The notes under the pieces are model-generated. The model saw nothing but the letters and a program-made list of their open reading frames with translations, did no database searches and was not told where the DNA came from. A stretch of DNA of 40,603 nt from Rhodospirillaceae bacterium (lineage in GTDB: Bacteria; Pseudomonadota; Alphaproteobacteria; Rhodospirillales; UBA2165), in contig JABIHH010000034.1 of NCBI GenBank assembly GCA_018649725.1, positions 1 through 40,603 on the forward strand. Direction: 5' to 3'. Shown here piece by piece: positions 17,075-26,270 of this stretch (positions within the stretch are counted from its first letter, which is position 1; each line of letters opens with the position of its first letter). A program made the position numbers and the translations under genes.

Positions 17075-17590
17075 CTAATCGTCGTAGGAGACCAGTGTTG
17101 AGCAAGGGATATCCAGCTTTTCCCGGCCCTTCAGGAAATTTAGCTCAATAATACAAGCACTGCCGACAACGTCGGCCCCAACTTGGCGGAGAAGTTCAAT
17201 TGCTGCGACCATGGTGCCGCCGGTTGCCAGCAAGTCGTCTAGCAACACGACTTTTTGCCCGGGTTCAATTGCGTCGTTTTGAATTTCCAGGACATCGGTG
17301 CCGTATTCTAATTCGTATTCGTATGGAATACAGGGCCCAGGAAGTTTGCCTTGTTTTCGAACCATGGTGAAGCCGAGGCCGAGTTTGAGGGCCAGGGGTG
17401 CGGCAATAAGAAAGCCGCGCGATTCTATGCCTGCTAGGATATCCGGCTGATGGCGGCTAACCTCTTTGGCCATGCGTCCCATCGCCACCTGCCATGCATC
17501 TGCATTAGCAAGCAGAGTAGAAATGTCATAAAATAAAATACCCGGTTTTGGAAAATCTGGTATGCCGCGAATGTGATCTTTGATATCCAT
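17075..17590 (-). CDS. apt: Adenine phosphoribosyltransferase
   Basis: This 171-residue type I phosphoribosyltransferase converts adenine and PRPP to AMP in purine salvage in the cytoplasm. It begins [17 protein letters not shown], the diagnostic N-terminal segment of Apt. It also carries [14 protein letters not shown], the flexible loop VRKQGKLPG, and the PRPP-binding motif [13 protein letters not shown] with its acidic pair. Length and motif order match bacterial Apt exactly. It stands alone on the minus strand, convergent with the histidine kinase and divergent from the class III aminotransferase, whose start lies 66 bases away. Confidence 0.97.
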   Translation of the reverse strand: MDIKDHIRGIPDFPKPGILFYDISTLLANADAWQVAMGRMAKEVSRHQPDILAGIESRGFLIAAPLALKLGLGFTMVRKQGKLPGPCIPYEYELEYGTDVLEIQNDAIEPGQKVVLLDDLLATGGTMVAAIELLRQVGADVVGSACIIELNFLKGREKLDIPCSTLVSYDD

Positions 17591-17655
17591 GGTTTTTCTA
17601 GTCGCCCTTAGTCTCGATTAATTTTCAAGTGTTAGTGTAACGATAGAGATTTGTC

Positions 17656-18984
17656 ATGACCAACGTTTTTCACCGCACGCCTCATAACCAACCGCCCATC
17701 GCCGTCGGCGGAAAGGGTATGTATCTTGTTGATGAGGCCGGTAAAGAATATATCGATGCGTCAGGTGGGGCAGCGGTTTCCTGTCTCGGCCATGGTGATC
17801 CTGAAATTATAAAAGCAATCCAGGATCAAGCCGAGAAATTGGCCTTTGCCCATACCGGCTTTCTCTCCAGTGAGCCGGCAGAAGAGCTTGCGAATATTCT
17901 GATCGAACATGCGCCTGAAGAGTTTGGCAAAGTCTTCTACGTGTCGGGTGGCTCGGAAGCGGTCGAGTCAGCGTTGAAGCTTGCCTGCCAATATCATCTC
18001 GAGAAAGGCCAATCCCAACGGCGCCATATTATCGCTCGGCGTCAGAGTTTTCATGGCAATACTCTGGGCGTATTGGCAGTTGGCGGCAATGAGTGGCGGC
18101 GGAGACAGTTTGAGCCATTGTTGATCGATGTCTCTCATATCGCGCCGTGCTTTGCCTATCGTGACCAACAAGAAGGGGAGGCGGAAGAGGCATATGGCTT
18201 ACGTGTTGCCAATGAGTTGGAGGCTGAAATATTACGCCTGGGTGAAGACAGCGTCGCCGCTTTTGTTGCCGAGACAGTGGTTGGTGCCACTGCGGGGGTG
18301 GTGCCGCCGGTAAAGGGATATTTCAAACGCATCCGGGAAATATGCGATCAATATGGCGTGTTGTTGATATTAGATGAGGTGATGTGCGGGCTTGGGCGGA
18401 CCGGGTCCTTTTTTGCTTTTGAGCAAGAAGACATCGTACCCGACATGATCACCGTCGCAAAAGGGCTGGGTGGCGGCTATCAGCCAATTGGTGCGTTGCT
18501 ATGTACCGATGATATCTACAATGTGATTTGCGAAGGGTCCGGGTTTTTCCAGCACAGCCACACCTATATGGGTCACCCGATCGCCTGTGCGGCCGCCCTG
18601 GCTGTTATGAACGCAATCTTCGAGCGCGGGCTTTTGGACAATGTGCGAGAAATGGGTGATTATTTGGAAGCCAAACTTGTCGAGATTTTTGGCCAGCATC
18701 CTCATATTGGTGATCTTCGTGGGCGCGGTCTTTTCCGTGGTATCGAGATCGTTAAAGATCGGGAAACCAAGGAACCCTTCGATCCGGCGCTTAAAATGAA
18801 CGTAAAAATTAAAAAAGCGGCCTTTGAGAATGGCATGATTTGCTATCCGATGGGCGGCACGATTGACGGTGAGAACGGCGATCACGTTCTGCTCGCGCCG
18901 CCGTTTATTGCGACAAAAAACGATATAGATAACATCGTCGGCATATTAGATGGTGCTATTAATTCTGTTCTTTCAAAAGAATAA
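17656..18984 (+). CDS. Class III (omega) PLP-dependent aminotransferase
   Basis: This 442-residue aminotransferase belongs to the omega-amine / beta-alanine-pyruvate / 4-aminobutyrate group. Recognisable parts are GGAAVSCLGHGDPEI near residue 36, GGSEAVESALKLA near 99, ILDEVMCGLGRTG with the PLP-binding Asp near 240, the Schiff-base lysine K269 in TVAKGLGGGYQPIGA, and HTYMGHPIACAAAL near 300. It moves an amino group from an amine or omega-amino acid to pyruvate or 2-oxoglutarate. It precedes a TAXI TRAP uptake system by about 115 bases on the same strand, so it may act on what that system imports. The specific substrate cannot be told from sequence. Confidence 0.92.
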   Translation: MTNVFHRTPHNQPPIAVGGKGMYLVDEAGKEYIDASGGAAVSCLGHGDPEIIKAIQDQAEKLAFAHTGFLSSEPAEELANILIEHAPEEFGKVFYVSGGSEAVESALKLACQYHLEKGQSQRRHIIARRQSFHGNTLGVLAVGGNEWRRRQFEPLLIDVSHIAPCFAYRDQQEGEAEEAYGLRVANELEAEILRLGEDSVAAFVAETVVGATAGVVPPVKGYFKRIREICDQYGVLLILDEVMCGLGRTGSFFAFEQEDIVPDMITVAKGLGGGYQPIGALLCTDDIYNVICEGSGFFQHSHTYMGHPIACAAALAVMNAIFERGLLDNVREMGDYLEAKLVEIFGQHPHIGDLRGRGLFRGIEIVKDRETKEPFDPALKMNVKIKKAAFENGMICYPMGGTIDGENGDHVLLAPPFIATKNDIDNIVGILDGAINSVLSKE

Positions 18985-19100
18985 CTTGAGGCCCAAAGCC
19001 TGCTTGGGCTAGGGTATTCACTAATGCGAGGCGGAAAAGGTTAATCCGCGTCGACAACAAGGACCTATAAAAAGATCAACTAATTATTAGGGAGATTATT

Positions 19101-20111
19101 ATGTTAAAGAAATTATCCTTCACAACAGTGGCGTTCGGCCTGGCAGCCGGTGCCTTTATGCTCAGCGCATCGGGTGTTGATGCCGCTAGTAAACGTCAAT
19201 TTATTGCGATTGGTACAGGTGGACCTACTGGCGTTTATTTTGCGACAGGTAATGCGATTTGCCGGCTCGTCCACAAAGAGGCTGCTGAGGGCCGCAAAAA
19301 GGGCCGCAAACATGGTATCCGTTGCTCCGCGCCTTCAACCGGCGGTTCTAACTACAATATCCAGCAGATCAAAGACGGTGAGTTGGAGTTCGGTGTTGCT
19401 CAGTCTGACTGGCAGTATCATGCATATAACGGCTCCGGTGGACCATGGAAAGGCAAAGCCTTCAAAAAAGTCCGGGCTGTCTTCTCCGTTCATCCTGAGC
19501 CCATTCAAATCATCGCGCGTGGCGATTCCGGCATCAATGGCTGGGACGATTTGAAAGGCAAGAAAGTTAACATTGGTAATCCAGGTTCGGGCCAACGCGG
19601 CACGATGGAGCTTTTGATGAAGCAAGCGGGTTGGACTAAAAAATCCTTCAAACTGGCGGCTGAGTTGACCTCAACTGAGCAATCTAAAGCGCTTTGCGAT
19701 GGCAAAATCGATGCTTACGTCTACACCGTCGGTGTGCCAAACGCTGGTGTGTCCATCGCGACAGATGGTTGTGGTGCGAAGATCGTTAACTTCAACAATG
19801 CGCTGGCTAAAGCCAATGTAACCTCTAAGAAGCCTTACTATGCGTGGGCGACCATTCCAAAAGGAACTTACAAAACAACGACCAGCGATGTGACGACATG
19901 GGGCGTGAAAGCTTCTTTCGTGACTTCTGCTGATGTTCCTGAGAACGTCGTTTATGAATTGGTCCGCGCAGTTTTTGAAAACATCGCGGATTTCCGTAAA
20001 CTTCATCCTGCGTTCAGAAATCTTGATCCAAAAACTATGATCAAAGACGGCTTGTCTGCACCTCTGCATAAAGGTGCGGTTAAGTACTACAAAGAAAAAG
20101 GCTTGATGTAA
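19101..20111 (+). CDS. TAXI-family TRAP transporter periplasmic binding protein
   Basis: This 336-residue solute-binding protein has a Sec signal peptide ending near SASGVDA. The mature N-terminus then reads IAIGTGGPTGVYFATG, the TAXI signature, followed by GSNYNIQQIKDGELEFGVAQSD. TAXI proteins deliver dicarboxylates, glutamate or other anions to fused TRAP permeases using ion gradients. An AGGGAG ribosome binding site precedes the ATG. A long hairpin lies between it and the fused permease gene, as in the aap operon, which would favour higher expression of the binding protein. It is very lysine-rich, giving a basic mature protein. Confidence 0.94.
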   Translation: MLKKLSFTTVAFGLAAGAFMLSASGVDAASKRQFIAIGTGGPTGVYFATGNAICRLVHKEAAEGRKKGRKHGIRCSAPSTGGSNYNIQQIKDGELEFGVAQSDWQYHAYNGSGGPWKGKAFKKVRAVFSVHPEPIQIIARGDSGINGWDDLKGKKVNIGNPGSGQRGTMELLMKQAGWTKKSFKLAAELTSTEQSKALCDGKIDAYVYTVGVPNAGVSIATDGCGAKIVNFNNALAKANVTSKKPYYAWATIPKGTYKTTTSDVTTWGVKASFVTSADVPENVVYELVRAVFENIADFRKLHPAFRNLDPKTMIKDGLSAPLHKGAVKYYKEKGLM

Positions 20112-20128
20112 GACGGTCTCATGGATTT

Positions 20129-20162
20129 GGGAACCAGCTCCATTTGATTGGAACTGGTTCCC
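20129..20162 (+). terminator. Stem-loop between TAXI binding protein and TRAP permease
   Basis: GGGAACCAG (20129-20137) pairs perfectly with CTGGTTCCC (20154-20162), and after one mismatch the stem continues with TCCA / TGGA, leaving a six-base loop. There is no T run afterwards, so it is more likely a 3'-end stabiliser or processing element than a full terminator. Confidence 0.65.
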
Positions 20163-20201
20163 TCATTCTAATTAAAGAAACCTCTCACACAGGGGGATGA
20201 T

Positions 20202-22745
20202 ATGGCTGAGGCAGGGTCAGAGTTAAATCCGAGCGACGGAATTTCGCAGGAAGAAATTCAAAAGAAAATTGAAGAGGTTGAGTATACAGGTCGCAAGACC
20301 GGCCCAACTTTAGGGATGATCATTGGCATCATCGGGGCCGTTTGGTCACTGTTCCAATTGTGGATTGCCTCACCGCTGCCGTTTTTATTCGATTTCGGTA
20401 TTATCGTTGGTGTACCGGCGCGCGGCATTCATCTGGCTTTTGCCTTTTTGTTGGTGTTTTTAATGTTTCCCGCCGCCAAATCGATGGCCCATCGGCGCAT
20501 TTCCTACCTTGATATTGCCTTTGCCTTGCTGGCTTGTTTCTGCGCGCTCTGGGTTTTTATCGACCAGGAAGGTATCACCCGCCGCTTAGGCCAATTATTG
20601 AGCATTGATCTGTTCGGCTCCAATTTTCCCATCGAGGCGGTACTCGGCGGCTGCGGTATTTTGTTGCTGCTCGAATCTACCCGTCGGGCGATCGGCTTGC
20701 CGCTGGTTATCGTTGCCTCGATCTTTTTACTCTATTCCATTTTTGGCCAATCCATGCCGGAGATTTTGTCCCACCGCGGCGTTTCGGTGACGCGATTGAT
20801 CGGCTATCACTGGATTGGTGGTGAGGCGATCTTTGGTATTCCGATAGATGTCTCGGTGAGCTTTGTTTTCTTGTTCGTGTTGTTTGGTGCGCTGCTCGAT
20901 CGGGCCGGCGCCGGTAAATATTTTCTTGATCTCGCTTTTGCCATGGTCGGCAAATATCGGGGAGGTCCTGCCAAAGCGGCTATCCTTGCATCTGGTATGA
21001 CGGGCCTCATATCAGGCTCCTCGATCGCAAATGTCGTGACGACGGGCGTCTTCACCATTCCGGTGATGCGAAAGACGGGCTTTCCTGCGGTGAAGGCAGG
21101 CGCCATCGAAGTCGCTGCCTCGACCAATGGTCAGATCATGCCGCCAATTATGGGTGCGGCTGCGTTCATTATCGCTGAGCTGATCGGCATTACTTATTTT
21201 GATGTCATCGTTGCCGCCTTCATTCCGGCGATTATCAGCTATATCGGTTTGCTTTATATTTCGCATCTCGAAGCTTTGAAGCTGGGCCTCTCCGGCATGG
21301 CAAAAGAAGATATTCCTGTGCTTCGGAAGGTTTTTTTCAGCGGTGTCCATTTCATTGTGCCGATTGTGGTGCTGGTCTATCTGTTGATGGTCGAGCGTTG
21401 GACGGCGAGCAGTGCCGTTTTCTACACCATCATGGTGATGTTCCTGATCATGTTTGCGACCCGGATTTCGCCCAGCAATCTCAGCCGGGCGGCAATGGTT
21501 GTGCTTTATATAATTCCGATTGCCATTTCGGTTGCCTTTCGTATTTCCGGTGAAAAAGCGCAGCCTTCGCTGTTTTGGGGATTGGGTGCGGCTGTCATGA
21601 TCGTGGTTGCTCTTGGTCTGATGAGAAGCAGTAAAGAAGGCGATGTTGTTGATGGCCTTAAAGCATCCATTATAGATATTTATGGCGGGCTGATTGCTGG
21701 TGCGAGGAATATGGTCGGCATAGCTGTCGCCGTCGCTACAGCCGGTATTATCGTCGGTGCCGTCTCATCGACCGGATTAAATAATGCCATGGTCGGCGTC
21801 GTTGAGGCGCTTTCGGGCGGCAATGTCTACATTTTACTGATACTAACCGCTGTGCTTTCTTTGGTGCTTGGCATGGGTTTGCCAACGACGGCAAATTATC
21901 TGGTTGTTGCTTCTTTGCTGGCTGGCGTTTTGGTTGAACTTGGCACGGCTGCAGGTTTGGAGCTGCCACTCATTGCTGTTCATCTGTTTGTATTCTATTT
22001 CGGCTTGATGGCGGATTCTACGCCACCGGTTTGCCTAGCCGCCTTTGCGGCTTCAGCGATATCCCGTGCTGATCCGCTCAAGACCGGCGTTCAGGCGTTT
22101 ACTTATGATATGCGAACAGCGATTTTGCCTTTTGTCTTCATTTTCAATCCGGAGCTTTTGCTGATCGGTGTTACGAGTGTGTGGCACGGCATAATGATTT
22201 TTGTTGTCTCGCTGATTGCGATCTTTAGTTTTTCCTCAGCAACACAAGGCTGGCTTATTATAAAAACAACCGTGGCTGAGCGGGTGATTTTGCTGGTGGT
22301 GATGTTCGCACTGTTTCGGCCCGATTTCTTTTTAAATCAGATCTATCCGGAATATACCGAGATGGACATTAATAAGTTTGTTACCAATCAGGTCCAAGCA
22401 CCAAAGGATCGTAAAGTCCGTCTGCATTCAGTACGGGAAACCGATTATGGTGAGCGCTTTAAGCTCTATGTCTTGCGCGCACCGGGCGGTAAAGCAGGGC
22501 AGGGCGCTTTTGGCTTGAAACTGGAAAAAGAGAAGGATGGCCGCCTATCGGTTGCTGATCTGGCGCCGAGTGGTAAGGCTGAGAAAGTTAAAATGGATTT
22601 CGGTGATTATGTGACTTCTGTTGAGGTCGAGCAAATCGATCGACCGGCTAAAGAACTTGTCTATCCGATTGCACTGATCATCTTAGGAGGCGTATTGCTC
22701 ATGCAATGGAACAGACGCAAGAAAGGAGGGGTGGAAAATGTATAA
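20202..22745 (+). CDS. TRAP transporter fused permease (DctQM type) with C-terminal DUF3394
   Basis: This 847-residue inner-membrane protein joins the small four-helix and large twelve-helix TRAP subunits in one chain, the form that works with TAXI binding proteins. The first helices lie at about 45-160. The large subunit starts near 200 and contains the TRAP signatures GSSIANVVTTGVFTIPVM and ASTNGQIMPPIMGAAAF, with a repeat-related GLPTTANYLVVASLLA later. Residues about 720-825 form a soluble, lysine-rich DUF3394 region, then a last membrane segment (about 820-840) before a basic tail. A strong AGGGGG ribosome binding site is present. The stop overlaps the start of the UspA gene by eight bases, so the three proteins are made together. 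Confidence 0.94.
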   Translation: MAEAGSELNPSDGISQEEIQKKIEEVEYTGRKTGPTLGMIIGIIGAVWSLFQLWIASPLPFLFDFGIIVGVPARGIHLAFAFLLVFLMFPAAKSMAHRRISYLDIAFALLACFCALWVFIDQEGITRRLGQLLSIDLFGSNFPIEAVLGGCGILLLLESTRRAIGLPLVIVASIFLLYSIFGQSMPEILSHRGVSVTRLIGYHWIGGEAIFGIPIDVSVSFVFLFVLFGALLDRAGAGKYFLDLAFAMVGKYRGGPAKAAILASGMTGLISGSSIANVVTTGVFTIPVMRKTGFPAVKAGAIEVAASTNGQIMPPIMGAAAFIIAELIGITYFDVIVAAFIPAIISYIGLLYISHLEALKLGLSGMAKEDIPVLRKVFFSGVHFIVPIVVLVYLLMVERWTASSAVFYTIMVMFLIMFATRISPSNLSRAAMVVLYIIPIAISVAFRISGEKAQPSLFWGLGAAVMIVVALGLMRSSKEGDVVDGLKASIIDIYGGLIAGARNMVGIAVAVATAGIIVGAVSSTGLNNAMVGVVEALSGGNVYILLILTAVLSLVLGMGLPTTANYLVVASLLAGVLVELGTAAGLELPLIAVHLFVFYFGLMADSTPPVCLAAFAASAISRADPLKTGVQAFTYDMRTAILPFVFIFNPELLLIGVTSVWHGIMIFVVSLIAIFSFSSATQGWLIIKTTVAERVILLVVMFALFRPDFFLNQIYPEYTEMDINKFVTNQVQAPKDRKVRLHSVRETDYGERFKLYVLRAPGGKAGQGAFGLKLEKEKDGRLSVADLAPSGKAEKVKMDFGDYVTSVEVEQIDRPAKELVYPIALIILGGVLLMQWNRRKKGGVENV

Positions 22746-23166
22746 GAATATTTTGCTGACCGTTGATCTTAGTGATGACGGGTCCTGGGTTAAGGCGGCT
22801 CCAACGGCCGTTGAGATGTGCAAAGCCTTTGGCGCTAACTTGCATTTGCTAACCGTCGTGCCGGATATGGGAATGCCGCTGGTTGAGGAATATTTTCCGG
22901 AAAACTATGAAGAAGAGATGGCCAAAAGCGCTGCCGCCCTGATAGCGGATTTCGCTAATACTCAATTTCCGGATGATCTAAAACCTCAGATACATATCGC
23001 CTCGGGCTCAATCTATAAGGAGATCCTGCGTGTTGCCGAAGAGACCAATACGGATGTCATTGTCATGGCCTCGCACCGCCCGGAACTTAGTGATTATCTT
23101 TTAGGTCCCAATGCAGCCCGCGTTGTGCGCCATGCCAATTGTTCGGTGATGGTGGTTCGGGCTTAA
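22738..23166 (+). CDS. UspA-type universal stress protein, TRAP-associated
   Basis: This 142-residue single-domain Usp starts with the family strand KNILLTVDLSDDG. It overlaps the TRAP permease by eight bases with a ribosome binding site AGGAGG in the permease tail, so it is translationally coupled. A Usp encoded after a TRAP transporter is known in Halomonas (TeaD), where it binds ATP and down-regulates uptake; the same role is plausible here. The C-terminal nucleotide loop reads ASHRPELSDYLLGPNAARVV rather than the plain G-x2-G-x9-G-S/T motif, a variation I recognise from TRAP-linked Usps, so nucleotide binding should not be assumed. It is the last gene of the TRAP operon. Confidence 0.93.
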   Translation: MYKNILLTVDLSDDGSWVKAAPTAVEMCKAFGANLHLLTVVPDMGMPLVEEYFPENYEEEMAKSAAALIADFANTQFPDDLKPQIHIASGSIYKEILRVAEETNTDVIVMASHRPELSDYLLGPNAARVVRHANCSVMVVRA

Positions 23167-23183
23167 GAGTATTCCGCGCAAAC

Positions 23184-23220
23184 AAAAACGCCGTCTTCTT
23201 TGCAGAAGACGGCGTTTTTT
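23184..23220. terminator. Strong bidirectional rho-independent terminator
   Basis: AAAAACGCCGTCTTCT (23184-23199) is perfectly complementary to AGAAGACGGCGTTTTT (23104+100 to 23119+100, i.e. 23204-23219), around a TTGC loop, with flanking A and T runs on both sides. It lies between the convergent uspA and cytochrome c genes and should stop transcripts from both. Confidence 0.95.
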
Positions 23221-23238
23221 AATTCATATAGAGCAGCG

Positions 23239-23628
23239 CTATTTTGAAGCTTTCAAATAAGCGATCACATCAGCACGTTGGCCAGCTTTTTTAAGCTTGA
23301 AAACCATGGAAGATTTCTTGCCGGTTTTGGTTTTAAGGTACTTCTTTGGGTTTTTCAAATAAGTATCGAGAGATGCTTCGTCCCATTTCCAGTCAGCGCC
23401 CTTAAGGCCTTTGTACTTTTTAAATCCAGGTGCTTTACCAGCTTCCCGGCCAACAACACCAGCCAAAGAAGGGCCAACTTTGTGCTTGCCGGCTTTAACT
23501 GTGTGGCAAGCTTTGCATTTGTTGAAAACTTTTTTGCCTTTTTTAGCGTCGCCGGCAGCGGAGGCACCGGTTGCGAAAAGGGCGGTTGAGAGAATGAGGC
23601 CAAAGGCCAAGAAACCACGAAGAAACAT
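23239..23628 (-). CDS. Periplasmic class I cytochrome c
   Basis: This 129-residue exported monohaem cytochrome of the c2 / c-550 type has a signal peptide ([19 protein letters not shown], cleavage about residue 24) and then the haem motif C38-x2-C41-H42 in [22 protein letters not shown] follows, as in mitochondrial-like cytochrome c, and the sixth-ligand methionine is probably the one in [10 protein letters not shown]. The sequence is unusually lysine-rich, which fits a basic electron carrier docking with an oxidase or reductase. A GGAG ribosome binding site precedes the ATG. It is a single-gene unit, closed by the terminator after 23220. Its 383-base upstream gap (to 24011) shows no further gene. 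Confidence 0.95.
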   Translation of the reverse strand: MFLRGFLAFGLILSTALFATGASAAGDAKKGKKVFNKCKACHTVKAGKHKVGPSLAGVVGREAGKAPGFKKYKGLKGADWKWDEASLDTYLKNPKKYLKTKTGKKSSMVFKLKKAGQRADVIAYLKASK

Positions 23629-24011
23629 AGATTAAACTCCAAATTTTACTGGTTAACTTTCAATCGACTCACTTCGAGTTGAAATAGCCAGTTTTAAAAC
23701 TTTGTCCAAAGAACTCAGTATTGATCTCTGGTGTTGATTGGCGCGTACTATAATCTGCACATTCTAGATGACAAGCCAAAGATGTCACAAATTAGAGGTT
23801 ATTTAAGTGAAATTAACGTGATCCGTTCTATCCTTTCCTTAACTGAAGTTAGCCATGAAGTTGGGTTTAGCCGGTAATTTTGTAAATATTAAGGCAAACC
23901 CCTTAAAAAAAGCAATTTCCTCCCCATATTTAGAGACATCACGAATTACCAAAGTAATTCGGAACGCTGGCTAGTGCGTAATATTCGGCTGATTAATGAT
24001 GAAAGAGATCA

Positions 24012-25145
24012 ATGAGTACCCTAAAACTGACGGAAGACGACGTTAAAAACCTTCTGACCAATCCTTCCGGTGACCAACGTGCTGTGACGGCGGCTAAAAT
24101 TGCGGCCTCCTTTGATCCAGACGGGCTTTCGGTAGAGGAAAGACAACTCGCCGAAGATATATTCCTGATTATGATGAAAGATGCCGAAATCAGGGTGCGT
24201 GAGGCGCTTGCCGACAATCTCAAAGAAAATCCAAATGTGCCGCATGAGGTTGCGTTGTCCTTGGCGCGCGATGTTGACCAAGTGGCACTGCCGGTTTTGC
24301 AGTTTTCCGAAGTGCTAAGCGATCAGGATCTAACGGAAATTATTAATAGCCAAGGTGTCGAAAAACAGCTCGCTATCGCAGGAAGAGCCTCGGTGTCAGA
24401 AGAGGTCTCTGAGGCCCTGGTTCAGACCAAAAACGAAAATGTTGTCGCCGAGTTGGTGGAAAACGACGGTGCCAAGATTTCCGATGCTTCTTTCGAGACC
24501 GTCATCGAGACCTTAGGTGACAGCGAAAAAGTGCAGGGCGCCATGGTCAATCGGGGTGAGCTTCCGGTCACCGTGATCGAACGACTGATGACCGTGGTCT
24601 CTGATAACTTCAAAGAACAGCTCTCCAACAGGGCCGACATGTCGGCGGATATGGCCGATGGCATATTGACCCAGAGTTTGGAAAAAGCGGTTGTCGGACT
24701 GTCTGCAGAATTTGGCGAAGTGTCTGTTTTGAAACTTGTTCAACATCTCATGGCCAATGACCGGTTAACGCCCTCGATTGTGCTCCGGGCGGCCTGCATG
24801 GGGAACATAATGTTCCTTGAATGTGCCTTGGCGGAGTTGGTGGGCATTCCCGTTAAAAATGCCCGTGCGCTGATTAAAGATTCAGGCGAATTGGGGCTCA
24901 AAAGCTTGTTTTCCAAAGCCCATCTACCAGACACCTTCTTTCCCGCCATTCAAGCCGCCGTCGAGGTTGAGCGTGAGATTGAATATGATGGCGGCGAGCG
25001 GGACAAAGAGCGATTCGCGCGCCGCATGATCGAGCGCATCTTAACGCAATTTGATGATTTGGGCGTCGATATGGAATCCGATGATTTGGAATATCTGTTG
25101 GCCAAGATGCACGAATTGCCGGCCGATTTAACTCATAACGCTTAG
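24012..25145 (+). CDS. DUF2336 domain protein
   Basis: This 377-residue cytoplasmic protein without signal peptide or membrane segment carries the DUF2336 architecture common in Alphaproteobacteria. It consists of alpha-helical repeats that include AEDIFLIMMKDAEIRVREALADNL and DVDQVALPVLQFSEVLSD, with a C-terminal region holding acidic and basic helices. The helices recall HEAT-like repeats, so a protein-interaction scaffold is likely, but no function is established that I can cite. It has its own promoter region and converges on the DctP-like gene with a four-base overlap. Confidence 0.88.
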   Translation: MSTLKLTEDDVKNLLTNPSGDQRAVTAAKIAASFDPDGLSVEERQLAEDIFLIMMKDAEIRVREALADNLKENPNVPHEVALSLARDVDQVALPVLQFSEVLSDQDLTEIINSQGVEKQLAIAGRASVSEEVSEALVQTKNENVVAELVENDGAKISDASFETVIETLGDSEKVQGAMVNRGELPVTVIERLMTVVSDNFKEQLSNRADMSADMADGILTQSLEKAVVGLSAEFGEVSVLKLVQHLMANDRLTPSIVLRAACMGNIMFLECALAELVGIPVKNARALIKDSGELGLKSLFSKAHLPDTFFPAIQAAVEVEREIEYDGGERDKERFARRMIERILTQFDDLGVDMESDDLEYLLAKMHELPADLTHNA

Positions 25146-26239
25146 ATTTTGCCAAGCTCCTGCCAAATCGAATAATCTTCCCGAAATTTGCGTAAAGACT
25201 TTAGCACGCGGCGGAAATCTTTATCCGATGCAGCGCGCGACCTGGCGATGGAAAGCCAAGCACGTTTGAGGGCTTTGGTCAGCTTGGGCGGAAATTTTTT
25301 AACATCGACGCCCCGGATCACGATGTTCTTTAAGGCTTCAAACTGCCCGGCTTCCCCAGCGGCAAGAGAATATTCCATATTAGCCATACACGCCGTTTCG
25401 ACCATTTTTTTCTGGTTTTTGCTGAGGTCGTTCCATTTCTCCAGATTGATCATCAGATCAATAAAGCCGGCTTGTTGAAACCAGCCTGGGAAGTAGTAAT
25501 GCTTGGAAAACTCGGTCAGACCCAGATATTGATCAGCAGCAGGCGTCGAGAAAGCAACCGCATCGACCTTTTTCATTTTTAGCGCATTTTGTAGATCGGC
25601 AGGTGCCAGCTGAACGGTGGTTGCCCCGAGATGCTTATAGACTCTGGAAGCGAGGCCTGAAGCCGCAATTTTAAGCTCCTTTAGATCCTTTACTTCATTG
25701 ATCGCATGCTCGAACCAGCCGGCACCGGCGGCGCCTGTTACGCCACAAACCATGGCGTGGATATTGTGGCGCCGATAGAGGTCCTCATAAAGTTTTTGAC
25801 CATCGTGCTGGCGAAACCAAGCGAGGTAAGACGCAATGTCGGGACCGAAGGGCACCGAGCCAAATAGCTCAAATGCTGGCGATTTGCTGCCCCAAAATTG
25901 TGAGCTTGCGAGGGCGGTATCCACAGTTCCGGATGCCACCGCCTCAAATAAGTCGAGCGCTGGTACAAGCGCGCCCGGCTCGTGGAAGTCGATGGTGATA
26001 TTGCCATTGCTGATTTTCTTAAGCCGATCAATCATGGTTGGGCCAAGGCTGCCACTGAACGGCATTTCGCTTGGATAAGCGCTCGCCAATTGCCAGGAGA
26101 CCGGTTTGCCAATTTGGCCCTTCGTCAAAGCCGCTGCCGACTGGCCGTTACGGGCAGGCGTATTGGAACCTGGCGCTGTTACCGCCAGAACAACACCTAT
26201 AACCAAGCCAATAACCAAGCCGCCGATAAAACCGCGCAT
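25142..26239 (-). CDS. DctP/TakP-like TRAP substrate-binding protein, N-terminally anchored
   Basis: This 365-residue TRAP-type solute-binding protein has the TakP pattern INEVKDLKELKI, HLGATTVQLAPADLQNALKMKKVDAV and HYYFPGWFQQ. The N-terminus is a long hydrophobic helix (GFIGGLVIGLVIGVVLAVTA) without an obvious cleavage site or lipobox, so it is probably membrane-tethered. TakP-like proteins usually have an arginine right after the DLKGLK strand (MRxPG) that holds the ligand carboxylate; here the segment reads KIAASG, with no arginine. No DctQ or DctM gene is nearby. It is 31 bases downstream of an anchored SGNH-like gene with a GGGGAG ribosome binding site, so these two form an operon. It could be a sensor or a component of an unknown complex instead of a transporter part. 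Confidence 0.85.
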   Translation of the reverse strand: MRGFIGGLVIGLVIGVVLAVTAPGSNTPARNGQSAAALTKGQIGKPVSWQLASAYPSEMPFSGSLGPTMIDRLKKISNGNITIDFHEPGALVPALDLFEAVASGTVDTALASSQFWGSKSPAFELFGSVPFGPDIASYLAWFRQHDGQKLYEDLYRRHNIHAMVCGVTGAAGAGWFEHAINEVKDLKELKIAASGLASRVYKHLGATTVQLAPADLQNALKMKKVDAVAFSTPAADQYLGLTEFSKHYYFPGWFQQAGFIDLMINLEKWNDLSKNQKKMVETACMANMEYSLAAGEAGQFEALKNIVIRGVDVKKFPPKLTKALKRAWLSIARSRAASDKDFRRVLKSLRKFREDYSIWQELGKI

Positions 26240-26270
26240 TTAACTCCCCGTGATAGCACAATTAATATTT

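Noticed and set aside
18990-19010. Hairpin GCCCAA / TTGGGC after the class III aminotransferase
   Set aside because: Only six pairs with no T run; too weak to call a terminator.
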